32,055 nucleotides of DNA from positions 1 through 32,055 of the forward strand of contig CALGNK010000024.1 of NCBI GenBank assembly GCA_937958695.1. The letters are read 5' to 3'. Shown here in pieces: positions 7,632 through 16,181 of this stretch. Position 1 is the stretch's first letter; every line of letters begins with the position of its first letter. This DNA comes from an uncultured bacterium (GTDB taxonomy: Bacteria > DUMJ01). The notes beneath the pieces are model-generated. The model was not told where the DNA came from and ran no database searches. It worked only from the letters and a program-made list of their open reading frames with translations. Made by a program: the position numbers and the translations under genes.

Positions 7632-9650
7632 ATGAAGGTTCTATATTCTTGGCTTAAAGAGTTTGTTGATATTGATGTATCTTGCGAAGAAATAGCTAGC
7701 AGATTAACTATGGCTGGGTTAGAGGTAGAAGAGTTGGAAAAGGTAGGGGATGATTATCTTTTAGATGTAAGTATCCCTGCAAATAGAGGAGATTGCCATA
7801 GTGTTCTAGGTATAGCTAGAGAAGTCTCAGCTTTATTTGATGTTCCATTAAGATTGCCCTTAAGTCCTACATTTAAGGAGACAGAAGAAGGGATAGATAT
7901 AGATATTCTTTCTCCAGAATTATGCCCAAGATATACCCTAAGGTTTATTAAGGGTGTAAAGGTTGGGCCATCACCAGATTGGCTTAAAAACAGATTAGAA
8001 TTGGTTGGTGTAAGAAGTATAAATAATGTTGTAGACATAACTAACTATGTAATGTGGATGTTAGGTCAACCCCTCCATGCCTTTGACGCAGACAAGATTT
8101 CAGGTAAGGTTATAGTTAGAAGGGCATATAATGGTGAAGAGATAGTAACTCTAGATGGTGAAACCCGTAGACTTACCAGTGATAACCTAGTTATTGCCGA
8201 TGAGAAGCATTCAATAGCGATAGCTGGGGTTATGGGTGGTGAAGAGTCGGAGGTATCTTTCTTCACTAAAAATATAGCCCTTGAGTCTGCCTGTTTTGAT
8301 CATATATCTACTCGAGGAACTTCAAAAGTCCTTGGACTTAGGACAGAGGCTTCTACAAGGTTTGAAAAGGGGGTTGATATAGATATAACGAGGTTTGCCT
8401 CTGACATAGCTACTGAAATGATACTAAGGCTATGTGGAGGAGAGGCTGGTAGGTTAAGTGAATTTTATCCTGTAAAGTATGAACCTAGTGAAATTAGATT
8501 TAGACCAAATAGGTTTAATAAGAGAATGGGACTTAATTTAAGCCCTGAAGAGATCGAGTCTGTATTTATTAGGCTTGGATTTAAAGTAAAGAAGGATGCT
8601 AATATCTGGTGGGTTACCCCTGTTTCTTGTAGAAGGGACATATCCTTGGAAGAAGATCTATATGAAGAAGTTGTTAGGATATTTGGTTATGATAAGATTC
8701 CCTCCACCCTTCATGAGAGGATAACCGGTGTAGTTTCTCCACCACCTGCCTGGGAGAAGAGAAAGATAATAAGAAAGAAGATGAACTCGCTTGGATTTAG
8801 CGAGGTAATTACCTCTAGTTTCATCCCTGTTCAGTTTGAATATTACTTTGGAGAGTTTTATCAAAAGCCAGTAGAGACAGTAAGGGTTATAAATCCTCTT
8901 AGAGAGGAAGAATCTGTTTTAAGGTCATTACTTTCTCAGTCTATTCTTGCCCTAGCACTAAACAATGTAAGATGGGGGTACAATGATTTTAGTCTATTTG
9001 AGATTGGTAAAATCTTCTTCAAAGATGGAAAGAATTATATAGAAAAGGAACATCTATGTATAGTTCAGTCTGGTAGATTTATTTATTCCTGGGACAAGGA
9101 AATAAGTGCAGACTTTTTCCTCCTTAAAGGGATGATAGAAATATTATTTAGGGGTGAATTATCATTTGTCCCTGCCTATTATTCTGTGCTTCATCCTGGA
9201 AGGTCTGCCAATATAATCTATGATGGAGAGATTGTTGGTTTTATAGGCGAAATTCATCCAGACCTTGCTAAGGACTTAAAGCTTCCTAGGATATATCTGG
9301 TAGAGATAGATATTGAAAGATTTCCTGTTGAATTCTTTAAGACTGGTTTGGTAAAAGAACCTAATAGACTTCCAAAGTTGAAGAGAGACTTGGCTATAGT
9401 GGTTCCAGAAGATACCCCTTCGGTAAAAGTGATAGAGATAATTAAAGATGTTTTTGAAGGCATACTAGAGAGGTATGAGATATTTGACCTATATAGGGGA
9501 CCAAATATACCTGAAGGTATGATAAACTTAGGCTTCTCTTTAGAGTTAAGGGCTAAAGATAGGACATTGACACAGGAGGAAGTAGAAGATAGGGTAGAGA
9601 TTTTGAAGAGTAGATTAATAGATGTAAAGGGAAGATTACGTGAATGGTAG
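7632..9650 (+). CDS. pheT: Phenylalanyl-tRNA synthetase beta subunit, short form
   Basis: This is the partner of PheS, with the B3/B4 editing domain and the C-terminal anticodon-binding domain. The product has 672 residues, while usual bacterial PheT has about 790-800. The B1 start (MKVLYSWLKEFVDID ... TMAGLEVEEL) runs directly into LLDVSIPANRGDCHSVLGIA at about residue 45. The EMAP/OB-type tRNA-binding domain normally inserted there (about 110 residues, with HPNADKL-like and CGAPN-like motifs) is absent. The B3/B4 part (residues ~60-280), B5 with RISLEEDLYEEVVRIFGYDKIP, and a C-terminal FDX-ACB domain (from KEPNRLPKLKRDLAIVV) are present. There is no frameshift or stop in the gap, so this looks like a real short form. 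The start is ATG 7632 behind GGAGG (7621-7625). Confidence 0.95.
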   Translation: MKVLYSWLKEFVDIDVSCEEIASRLTMAGLEVEELEKVGDDYLLDVSIPANRGDCHSVLGIAREVSALFDVPLRLPLSPTFKETEEGIDIDILSPELCPRYTLRFIKGVKVGPSPDWLKNRLELVGVRSINNVVDITNYVMWMLGQPLHAFDADKISGKVIVRRAYNGEEIVTLDGETRRLTSDNLVIADEKHSIAIAGVMGGEESEVSFFTKNIALESACFDHISTRGTSKVLGLRTEASTRFEKGVDIDITRFASDIATEMILRLCGGEAGRLSEFYPVKYEPSEIRFRPNRFNKRMGLNLSPEEIESVFIRLGFKVKKDANIWWVTPVSCRRDISLEEDLYEEVVRIFGYDKIPSTLHERITGVVSPPPAWEKRKIIRKKMNSLGFSEVITSSFIPVQFEYYFGEFYQKPVETVRVINPLREEESVLRSLLSQSILALALNNVRWGYNDFSLFEIGKIFFKDGKNYIEKEHLCIVQSGRFIYSWDKEISADFFLLKGMIEILFRGELSFVPAYYSVLHPGRSANIIYDGEIVGFIGEIHPDLAKDLKLPRIYLVEIDIERFPVEFFKTGLVKEPNRLPKLKRDLAIVVPEDTPSVKVIEIIKDVFEGILERYEIFDLYRGPNIPEGMINLGFSLELRAKDRTLTQEEVEDRVEILKSRLIDVKGRLREW

Positions 9651-10125
9651 CAAGATAAGTCTAGATATAGTAAGTGTAATCCTTATCCTTTTAGGCTTTT
9701 TTTGGGGATTAAGGAAAGGATTTGTACGTTCTCTTTTTTTCCTCTTAGGGATTGTAATTGCAATCTATCTAGGTAATTTGGCTACTAAGGTATTTGTTAA
9801 AGATCTTGTAGATAGATTTAATATGTCTAGAGATATAGCTGGATTTCTTATCTTTATAGTTATATTCTTCATATCTCTTGGCTTAATAAATGCTTTGGGT
9901 TTTCTAATAAAAAGACCTAAGAAGGGTTTAGGTAGGGTTTTAGATAAACTTGGGGGATGTGTCTTAGGGATAGTGTGGGGATTTGGTATATGTGGATTTC
10001 TAGGAATTATTCTCTCTAGGTTTGAATTTACAAAACCATGGCTGTCTAGTACTATAATACTTGGAATAGCTGAGTCTTGGATAAGAAAGATGGTAGAAAG
10101 GATTCTTTCCTATGGAACTAGGTGA
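9640..10125 (+). CDS. CvpA family membrane protein
   Basis: A 161-residue protein with four hydrophobic segments (about residues 9-24, 28-50, 62-88 and 105-127) and the CvpA pattern: LGFFWGLRKGFVRSLFFLLG at the first loop, then GRVLDKLGGCVLGIVWGF. CvpA (colicin V production) family proteins are inner-membrane and poorly understood. The gene follows pheT and precedes polX, the same order as yshB-polX after pheST in Bacillus subtilis. GTG 9640 lies inside the end of pheT (11-base overlap) behind AAGGGAAG (9628-9635). Confidence 0.85.
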   Translation: MNGSKISLDIVSVILILLGFFWGLRKGFVRSLFFLLGIVIAIYLGNLATKVFVKDLVDRFNMSRDIAGFLIFIVIFFISLGLINALGFLIKRPKKGLGRVLDKLGGCVLGIVWGFGICGFLGIILSRFEFTKPWLSSTIILGIAESWIRKMVERILSYGTR

Positions 10126-11731
10126 TATAAACGAAAAAATAGCAGAAATATTATCAGCAATAGCAGACTTTTTAGAGATGAAGGGAGAGAATGTCTACCG
10201 TATTATGGCATTTAGAAAAGCGGCTAGAACCATTGCTGGATTACCTAAGAGGATAGAAAGTAAAGAAGATGTTATATCTTTACCTGGCATAGGAAAGGTT
10301 ATTGGAGATATGGTAGAAGAAATATTGAAAAGTGGAACAGCATCTCTTTATGAAGAGCTTATACATGAAATACCCGAAGGTGTAAGGGAGTTTCAACAGA
10401 TACAGGGCATAGGTCCAAAAACTGCCTTTAGTATCTATAAGGCTACAGGTGCCTCCTCACTAGAAGAACTATACGAATTAGTTACAACAGATAGGTTGCG
10501 AGAATTCGACGAGCTTAAAAATAAAACCTTGGAGAAGGTCTACTCTGGCATAGAGAAGGCTTTAGAAAAGAAAAGAATGCTAAGATTAGACCAGGGTTTT
10601 GCTGTCTATCTGGCAGTAAGAGATATGTTTAAACCAAATCCCTATGTGAAGGATTTAGTGTTAGTTGGAGGTTTAAGGAGAGGTAAAGAAGTAAACAGTG
10701 ATGTTGATATCTTACTACTAACAGAAGATAAAGACAAGATTACCTCTCTTTTGGACACTAAGATAGATAGTTATAGAGTAGACATAAAAATTACTACCCC
10801 TGAGACATTTTTCTATGATATGTTCCTCTATACTGGTAGCAATTCTCATACAACTAGGATCTTAGAACTTTTAGAGAATAGAAAAAGGTTTAACTCAGAA
10901 GAAGAGATATACAGTAGCCTTGGTCTTCAGTATATACCTCCAGAGATTAGAGAGGGGATTGGAGAGATAGAATTAGCAAGAGGCCATAGATTGCCGAGTC
11001 TAATTTCTCTTAATGATCTAAAAGGGGATCTCCATATCCATTCTCTTTGGAGTGATGGGACAGCAAATGTCTTAGATATGGCCTTATCTTGCATAAAGCA
11101 TGGATATAGGTATATGGCTATAACTGACCATTCTGGTTCTTTGAAAGTAGCTGGTGGCTTAAGTCCAGAAGAGATAATGGAACAGCATAGAGAATTAGAA
11201 ATGATAAAAGACAAATTAGATGGATTTACTATTCTTAAGGGTATTGAGGTCGATATACTACCTGATGGTAGTTTAGATACACCTGACGATATTCTTAAAG
11301 AGCTAGATATAGTTATAGCTTCTATTCATACTAATTTTAGGATGGAAGAAAAAGAGATGACAGAAAGGATAGTAAGGGCTATATCTAATCCTTATGTAAA
11401 TATACTTGCTCATCCAACTGGAAGGATCATCCTTGAGCGAGACCCATACAAGGTGGATATGGAAAAGATATTGAAGATTGCAGGAGAAAGAGGGGTTATT
11501 ATGGAGATAAACTCCTCTCCTGAGAGATTAGACCTGAATGAGGTTCTTATAAGAGAAGGAAAAAGGTTTGGTGTGAAGTTTGCTATTAATACAGATGCTC
11601 ACAGCCCATTACATCTCGATAACTCTATATACGGAGTTATTACTGCTAGAAGAGGTTGGTTAGAGCCCAAAGATGTTATAAATACTTATAACTTAGATGA
11701 GCTCAAAGAGATATTAAGGAGGAGAGGATGA
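10112..11731 (+). CDS. polX: Family X DNA polymerase with PHP domain
   Basis: This is a DNA repair polymerase/3'-5' exonuclease of 539 residues (B. subtilis PolX is 570). Residues 1-150 form the 8-kDa-like region with two helix-hairpin-helix motifs (LPGIGKVIGDMV, IQGIGPKTAFSI). The polymerase palm has GGLRRGKEVNSDVDILLL with catalytic D197 and D199 and a third Asp at VDIKI (D224), then LYTGSNSH. From about residue 300, a PHP domain carries HIHSLWSDG (H308, H310), ITDH, KGIEVD, a His in ASIHTN, LAHPTGR and NTDAH: the full metal-binding set. It should act in base-excision or gap repair. It overlaps cvpA by 14 bases and transketolase by 4. Confidence 0.95.
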   Translation: MELGDINEKIAEILSAIADFLEMKGENVYRIMAFRKAARTIAGLPKRIESKEDVISLPGIGKVIGDMVEEILKSGTASLYEELIHEIPEGVREFQQIQGIGPKTAFSIYKATGASSLEELYELVTTDRLREFDELKNKTLEKVYSGIEKALEKKRMLRLDQGFAVYLAVRDMFKPNPYVKDLVLVGGLRRGKEVNSDVDILLLTEDKDKITSLLDTKIDSYRVDIKITTPETFFYDMFLYTGSNSHTTRILELLENRKRFNSEEEIYSSLGLQYIPPEIREGIGEIELARGHRLPSLISLNDLKGDLHIHSLWSDGTANVLDMALSCIKHGYRYMAITDHSGSLKVAGGLSPEEIMEQHRELEMIKDKLDGFTILKGIEVDILPDGSLDTPDDILKELDIVIASIHTNFRMEEKEMTERIVRAISNPYVNILAHPTGRIILERDPYKVDMEKILKIAGERGVIMEINSSPERLDLNEVLIREGKRFGVKFAINTDAHSPLHLDNSIYGVITARRGWLEPKDVINTYNLDELKEILRRRG

Positions 11732-12558
11732 TGTGCGATTTGAAAAGATTAGCAGAAATTGCTAAGAGGGTAAGGTATAATACATTATATATGATAACTA
11801 AGGCAGGCTCAGGACATCCTGGCGGATCACTGAGTGCAGTTGATATTATGGTCACTCTGTATTTTAATGTTATGCGCTATAAGGTAGAAGATCCTTTCTG
11901 GGAAGATAGGGATAGATTTATCCTATCTAAAGGGCATGCCTGTCCAGCTCTGTATGCAATATTCTATGAGCTTGGGATAATCAAGAAAGAAGAGCTTGAT
12001 ACCCTTAGGAAGCCAGGTAGTAGACTTCAAGGGCATCCTGATATAAAGAAACTCCCCTGGGCAGAGTTTTCCTCTGGATCTTTGGGACAAGGACTCTCCT
12101 TTGCTGTTGGTGTAGCCCTTGCTGGTAAGATGGACAAGAAAGATTACTATACATTTGTCTTAATTGGAGATGGGGAAAGTCAAGAAGGACAGATATGGGA
12201 AGCAGCTATGTCAGCTAGAAAGTTTAAGCTTAACAATCTTATAGGGATTACTGATAGAAACGGATTACAGATAGATGGGGAGACAGAGAGCATTATGCCA
12301 ATTGACCCATTAGCCTATAAGTGGAGAGCCTTTGGTTGGAACGTATTAGAGATAGATGGCCATAACTTTTCTCAGATAATCTCTGCTATAGAAAAGGCGA
12401 AAGAGAATAAAGAGTCTCCCACTATGATAATAGCCCATACTATAAAGGGTAAAGGGGTATCATTTATGGAAAACGTTGTAGATTTTCATGGAAAAGCACC
12501 ATCTTCAAAGGAATGGGAGATAGCTAGTGTCGAGTTAGGGGGTGATTCTATTGAATAG
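11728..12558 (+). CDS. Transketolase, N-terminal (TPP-binding) subunit
   Basis: This is the half-size subunit of a split transketolase (non-oxidative pentose phosphate pathway), 276 residues. SGHPGGSLSAVDIMV and LSKGHACPALYA mark the start of the fold. The thiamine diphosphate motif runs from GDGESQEGQIWEAA to TDRNGLQIDG. AAGGAGG at 11716-11722 serves two adjacent ATGs, 11728 and 11731; spacing slightly favours the second (8 versus 5 bases), and either gives essentially the same protein. It overlaps polX and the C-terminal subunit gene. Confidence 0.94.
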   Translation: MMCDLKRLAEIAKRVRYNTLYMITKAGSGHPGGSLSAVDIMVTLYFNVMRYKVEDPFWEDRDRFILSKGHACPALYAIFYELGIIKKEELDTLRKPGSRLQGHPDIKKLPWAEFSSGSLGQGLSFAVGVALAGKMDKKDYYTFVLIGDGESQEGQIWEAAMSARKFKLNNLIGITDRNGLQIDGETESIMPIDPLAYKWRAFGWNVLEIDGHNFSQIISAIEKAKENKESPTMIIAHTIKGKGVSFMENVVDFHGKAPSSKEWEIASVELGGDSIE

Positions 12559-13489
12559 GCTTGCAATGAGAGATGTTTACGGAGAGACCCTCTTAGAGTT
12601 GGGGAAGATCTATCCAAATCTGATAGTATTAGATGCAGATGTATCGAAATCTACTAAGACTATTAGCTTTGCAAAGACTTTTCCGGATAGATTTTTTGAT
12701 GTTGGTATAGCTGAGGCAAATCTTATGGGTATCTCTGCCGGGATAGCTTCTACTGGCAAGATAGTCTTTGCTAGCACATTTTCGGTTTTTGCCTCAGGGA
12801 GAGCTTACGACCAGGTTAGACAATCTATAGCCTACCCTAATCGAAATGTAAAGATAGTAGCTACACATTGTGGAGTCTCTGCTGGAGAGGATGGAGCAAT
12901 GCACCAGGCTTTTGAAGATATAGCCCTTATGAGAAGTATATCCAATATGAGGGTAATAGCACCTTCTGATGGAGTAGAAACTAGAAAGGTGATTAAAAAG
13001 ATTGTAGAGATACCAGGTCCTTTTTATCTGAGGCTTGCTAGACCAGCTACGCCAGTTATTTTTGATGAGTCTTACGAATTTGAACTAGGTAAAGGGACTA
13101 TTCTTAGAGAAGGTAAGGATGGGGTAATCATAGCATGTGGAGTTATGACGTATATAGCTTTAGAGGCAACAGAGATTCTTTTAAAAGACGGTATAGATAT
13201 AGGTGTAGTAAATATGTCTAGTATAAAGCCTATAGATGCTGAATTAATATCTATTCTTTCTAAGAATTATAGATACATATTCTCCTGCGAAGACCATAAC
13301 ATTATTGGAGGTTTGGGTAGTGCTATAGCAGAGGTGTTACCCCCTACCGAGGCTAGACTGATAAGAATAGGGATCAATGATGAATTTGGTGATTCTGGTA
13401 AGTTTGAGGAACTACTAAAATTCTACAAACTAGACTCTTCTTCTATAGCGGAGAGAATAAAAGAAGTGATATTGAATGATAGAATTTAG
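12551..13489 (+). CDS. Transketolase, C-terminal subunit
   Basis: This is the second half of the split transketolase, 312 residues from TTG 12551. It has the pyrimidine-binding domain with DVGIAEANLMGISAGIA (the Glu that activates thiamine), THCGVSAGEDGAMHQAFED, FYLRLAR, and the C-terminal transketolase domain (from GVMTYIALEA). Start choice: a GTG at 12542 is in frame, but it lies inside AGGGGGTGAT (12537-12546), a near-perfect Shine-Dalgarno sequence. The TTG at 12551, which reads MNRLAMRDVYGE like relatives, is therefore preferred. It overlaps the N-terminal gene by 8 bases and ftsE by 14. Confidence 0.93.
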   Translation: MNRLAMRDVYGETLLELGKIYPNLIVLDADVSKSTKTISFAKTFPDRFFDVGIAEANLMGISAGIASTGKIVFASTFSVFASGRAYDQVRQSIAYPNRNVKIVATHCGVSAGEDGAMHQAFEDIALMRSISNMRVIAPSDGVETRKVIKKIVEIPGPFYLRLARPATPVIFDESYEFELGKGTILREGKDGVIIACGVMTYIALEATEILLKDGIDIGVVNMSSIKPIDAELISILSKNYRYIFSCEDHNIIGGLGSAIAEVLPPTEARLIRIGINDEFGDSGKFEELLKFYKLDSSSIAERIKEVILNDRI

Positions 13490-14153
13490 AAATGTAACAA
13501 AGTATTACGATAATGGAGTTCTAGCTCTTGATGATGTATCTTTTAAGATAGAAAAGGGAGAGTTTGTCTTTATAGTAGGAGCTACCGGGATGGGAAAGTC
13601 CACATTGCTAAAACTTATATATAGGGAAGAACTTCCTACAAAGGGTGAAGTTATAGTAGGGGGAGTTAATGTTGCAAGGTTAAAGCCACATCAGGTAGCT
13701 CTATTAAGGAGAAGGCTTGGAGTAGTTTTCCAGGACTTTAAACTTCTTCCTAATAAGACTGTCTATGAGAATGTTGCATTTGCTTTGGAAGTAATGGGAT
13801 ATTCAAATAGAGAAATAAGGACAAGGGTGGGTAGGGTTTTGGATATAGTAGGACTTTTACATAAGAGTAACTGTTATCCGAGCGAACTTTCTGGAGGAGA
13901 ACAACAGAGGACATCCATAGCCAGAGCATTAGTTAATAATCCAGCTATCCTTATTGCAGATGAGCCTACTGGGAATTTGGATATTACTACATCTTGGGAG
14001 ATTATGGATTACTTTAAACGTATAAATGCTAGAGGAACAACTATAGTTATGGCTACACATAACAAGGAGATAGTAGACACTATGAGACAGAGGGTTATAG
14101 GTCTTTACAAGGGAAGGATAGTAAAGGATGAGTATAAGGGGAGCTATGAATGA
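13476..14153 (+). CDS. ftsE: Cell division ATPase FtsE
   Basis: This is the cytoplasmic ATPase that with FtsX controls septal peptidoglycan hydrolases, 225 residues. It opens IEFRNVTKYYDNGVLALDDV, with Walker A GATGMGKSTL, Q-loop VFQDFKLLPNKTVYENVAF, signature LSGGEQQR, Walker B ILIADEPTGNLD and switch His MATHNKE, closely following FtsE. The ATG at 13476 lies inside the transketolase gene, with an AAGAAGTGAT ribosome site upstream. It overlaps ftsX as ATGA. Confidence 0.96.
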   Translation: MIEFRNVTKYYDNGVLALDDVSFKIEKGEFVFIVGATGMGKSTLLKLIYREELPTKGEVIVGGVNVARLKPHQVALLRRRLGVVFQDFKLLPNKTVYENVAFALEVMGYSNREIRTRVGRVLDIVGLLHKSNCYPSELSGGEQQRTSIARALVNNPAILIADEPTGNLDITTSWEIMDYFKRINARGTTIVMATHNKEIVDTMRQRVIGLYKGRIVKDEYKGSYE

Positions 14154-15031
14154 AAATATACTCTATAGCATTTATACTTAGAGAGGCATGGAAAGGATTA
14201 ACAAGGGCTAGAATATCTACCTTTGCAGCTATTGGGATCATTGCCTTCATGCTTGTACTATTAGGGACAGTATTCTATACTTTTAATGTTATTCAAAGCG
14301 TTTTTACAGGTATAGGGGAACAGTTGGAGATAGTCCTATATCTTAAGGATGGCTTAAAATCAGAAGATAGAGAGATCTTGAAAAACAAGATAAGCAGTAT
14401 GGAAGGTGTAAAGGAGGTTATCTATGTCTCTAAAGATGAAGCTTGGAAGAGATTTAAGGAGTCTTTCAAAGGTAACAAATTTGTTTTAGAAATAATGGGG
14501 AAAAATCCCCTGCCAGATTCTTTTGAAATTAAGGTTGAAAGACCAGAATATATAGAAATTTTGGCTAAAGAGATAACTGCATTACCAGGCATTAGAGATA
14601 TTGATATCCCTCTAGAAATTGCTAGAAGAGTAAATAGGCTTATTAGTTGGATAGAGTTCGGGGGGGTTATTATAGTGGGGGTTTTTGTAGTGGTGTCTCT
14701 ATTTGTTATATCAAATGTCATAAGGTTAAGTTTTGTCTCTAGGATTAAAGAGCTAGAGATTATGCAGTTAGTGGGAGCAACTAGCTTTTTTATAAAGGGA
14801 CCATTTATACTTGAAGGAGTATTATGTGGGTTTGGGGGAGGGATTTTGGGTGTAATTGTATTTAACGTACTAGTCTTTCTTTTTAATAAATATGTCCTAT
14901 CTAGTTTTCCTTTATTTTCAGGTTTTGTTCCATGTGATACCCTCAATTTGAGTCTTTCGCTTATATTATTTGGTATGATGGTGGGAGGGATAGGAAGTGT
15001 TATCTTTTTGGAAAGACATCTTAAAAGGTAA
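14150..15031 (+). CDS. ftsX: Cell division protein FtsX
   Basis: This is the membrane partner of FtsE, 293 residues. A short cytoplasmic N-terminus (FILREAWKGLTRARISTFAA) leads into TM1 (~22-45). An extracytoplasmic domain (~50-165) follows with EIVLYLKDGLKSED and VKEVIYVSKDEAW, the usual FtsX motifs. Three more membrane segments are at about 170-195, 215-245 and 262-288, with RIKELEIMQLVGAT between TM2 and TM3. The extracytoplasmic domain should bind the coiled coil of the next gene product. It overlaps that gene by 35 bases, an unusually long shared stretch. Confidence 0.95.
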   Translation: MKIYSIAFILREAWKGLTRARISTFAAIGIIAFMLVLLGTVFYTFNVIQSVFTGIGEQLEIVLYLKDGLKSEDREILKNKISSMEGVKEVIYVSKDEAWKRFKESFKGNKFVLEIMGKNPLPDSFEIKVERPEYIEILAKEITALPGIRDIDIPLEIARRVNRLISWIEFGGVIIVGVFVVVSLFVISNVIRLSFVSRIKELEIMQLVGATSFFIKGPFILEGVLCGFGGGILGVIVFNVLVFLFNKYVLSSFPLFSGFVPCDTLNLSLSLILFGMMVGGIGSVIFLERHLKR

Positions 15032-16148
15032 AATTAAATATCTTTTTATACTTTTGCTTATCCTTTCTGCTTTAGATGGTGCTTTTGGTAAAGATACTAT
15101 AACCCAGAAGCAAGAAGAGCTAAAAAATATAAAGAGACAATTGGAAGTTCAAAAGACACTTATAGAAAAGACTAAAAGTAAAGAACGAAATCTTGTTAGA
15201 GAAATAAATACGATAGACCAAGAGATAGAAATAACATCTAACAGGATAGAGGAACTAGAGAGACATCTAAATAAGATCCTTGTGCTTAAGAAGGAGGCAG
15301 AGAGAAGGTTAAATATAGCAGAGAAGAATTTAAAAGCTTCTAGGAATAGGTTAGGGGAAAAGTTATTTTTGATATACAGATATGGTAATGCGGAATATTT
15401 GGAATTACTTCTAGGTGCCAGTGACCCTTACGACTTTTTGACACGATATAGATTTCTATCACAGCTAGCTAAAGAAGATGCCTTACTTATAAAGTCTATT
15501 CAGGATGAAATGGCAAATGTGAATAGATGGAGAGAAGAATTAAATGAGAAGGAAAGAGATGTTAAAGCTACTAGAGAGGAGCTATTTTCTAAACAGAAGT
15601 TCTTAGCAGATAAGAAGGAGGAGAGGAATAGGCTTTTAGCTCAGACTATAAGTGAAAGAACTGCTTATGAGAGGGCACTAAAAGAACTTGAGGAAAGTTC
15701 TAAGGCTTTAGAAGCCTTAATTAGAAGACTACAGCAGACTACTCAGGGTCCTGGACTTTCTGGTAATCTCTATTGGCCAACCACTAATAGATTGATAACC
15801 TCTACGTTTGGGTATCGTAGACATCCCATATGGGGGATAAGGATGTTTCACTCAGGAATAGATATCTCAGGAAGTTATGGAGACCCTATCTATGCTGTAA
15901 ATGAGGGTAGAGTGATATATTCAGGTTGGCAGAGCGGTTATGGTAAGGTAATTATTATTGATCATGGTAATGGTATGTCAACTTTATATGCACACTGTTC
16001 TGTATTACTAGCAGGAGAAGGTGAGCAGGTAAAAAAAGGCCAGTTAATAGGTAAAGTTGGTTCTACAGGTTGGTCTACCGGGCCTCATTTACATTTTGAA
16101 GTAAGAAAAGATGGGACTCCTGTAAATCCTCTATCTATGGTAAAATAG
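14997..16148 (+). CDS. EnvC-like coiled-coil protein with LytM (M23) peptidase domain
   Basis: This is a periplasmic hydrolase or hydrolase activator, likely the FtsEX client, 383 residues. A signal/anchor segment covers residues ~13-31, and long coiled coils ~35-120 and ~160-250 flank a segment (EKLFLIYRYGNAEYLELLLG) typical of EnvC/PcsB-like proteins. The LytM domain covers ~265-380. Zinc ligands H285 and D289 (FHSGID) and H366, with H333 (LYAH) and H364 (HLHFE), are all present, so unlike the degenerate LytM of E. coli EnvC it could be a working endopeptidase. Start choice: GTG 14997 with GGGAGGGA ending seven bases upstream, inside ftsX. A 33-base gap precedes ctp. Confidence 0.92.
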   Translation: MLSFWKDILKGKIKYLFILLLILSALDGAFGKDTITQKQEELKNIKRQLEVQKTLIEKTKSKERNLVREINTIDQEIEITSNRIEELERHLNKILVLKKEAERRLNIAEKNLKASRNRLGEKLFLIYRYGNAEYLELLLGASDPYDFLTRYRFLSQLAKEDALLIKSIQDEMANVNRWREELNEKERDVKATREELFSKQKFLADKKEERNRLLAQTISERTAYERALKELEESSKALEALIRRLQQTTQGPGLSGNLYWPTTNRLITSTFGYRRHPIWGIRMFHSGIDISGSYGDPIYAVNEGRVIYSGWQSGYGKVIIIDHGNGMSTLYAHCSVLLAGEGEQVKKGQLIGKVGSTGWSTGPHLHFEVRKDGTPVNPLSMVK

Positions 16149-16181
16149 AAATAGAAGATAAACTGATTGGAGGGTTAATTT

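Noticed and set aside
14422-14946. 174-codon open frame on the minus strand opposite ftsX
   Set aside because: Shadow of ftsX: composition (Thr/Ser/Ile/Pro rich) is that expected of the antisense frame, and FtsX is convincing on the plus strand.
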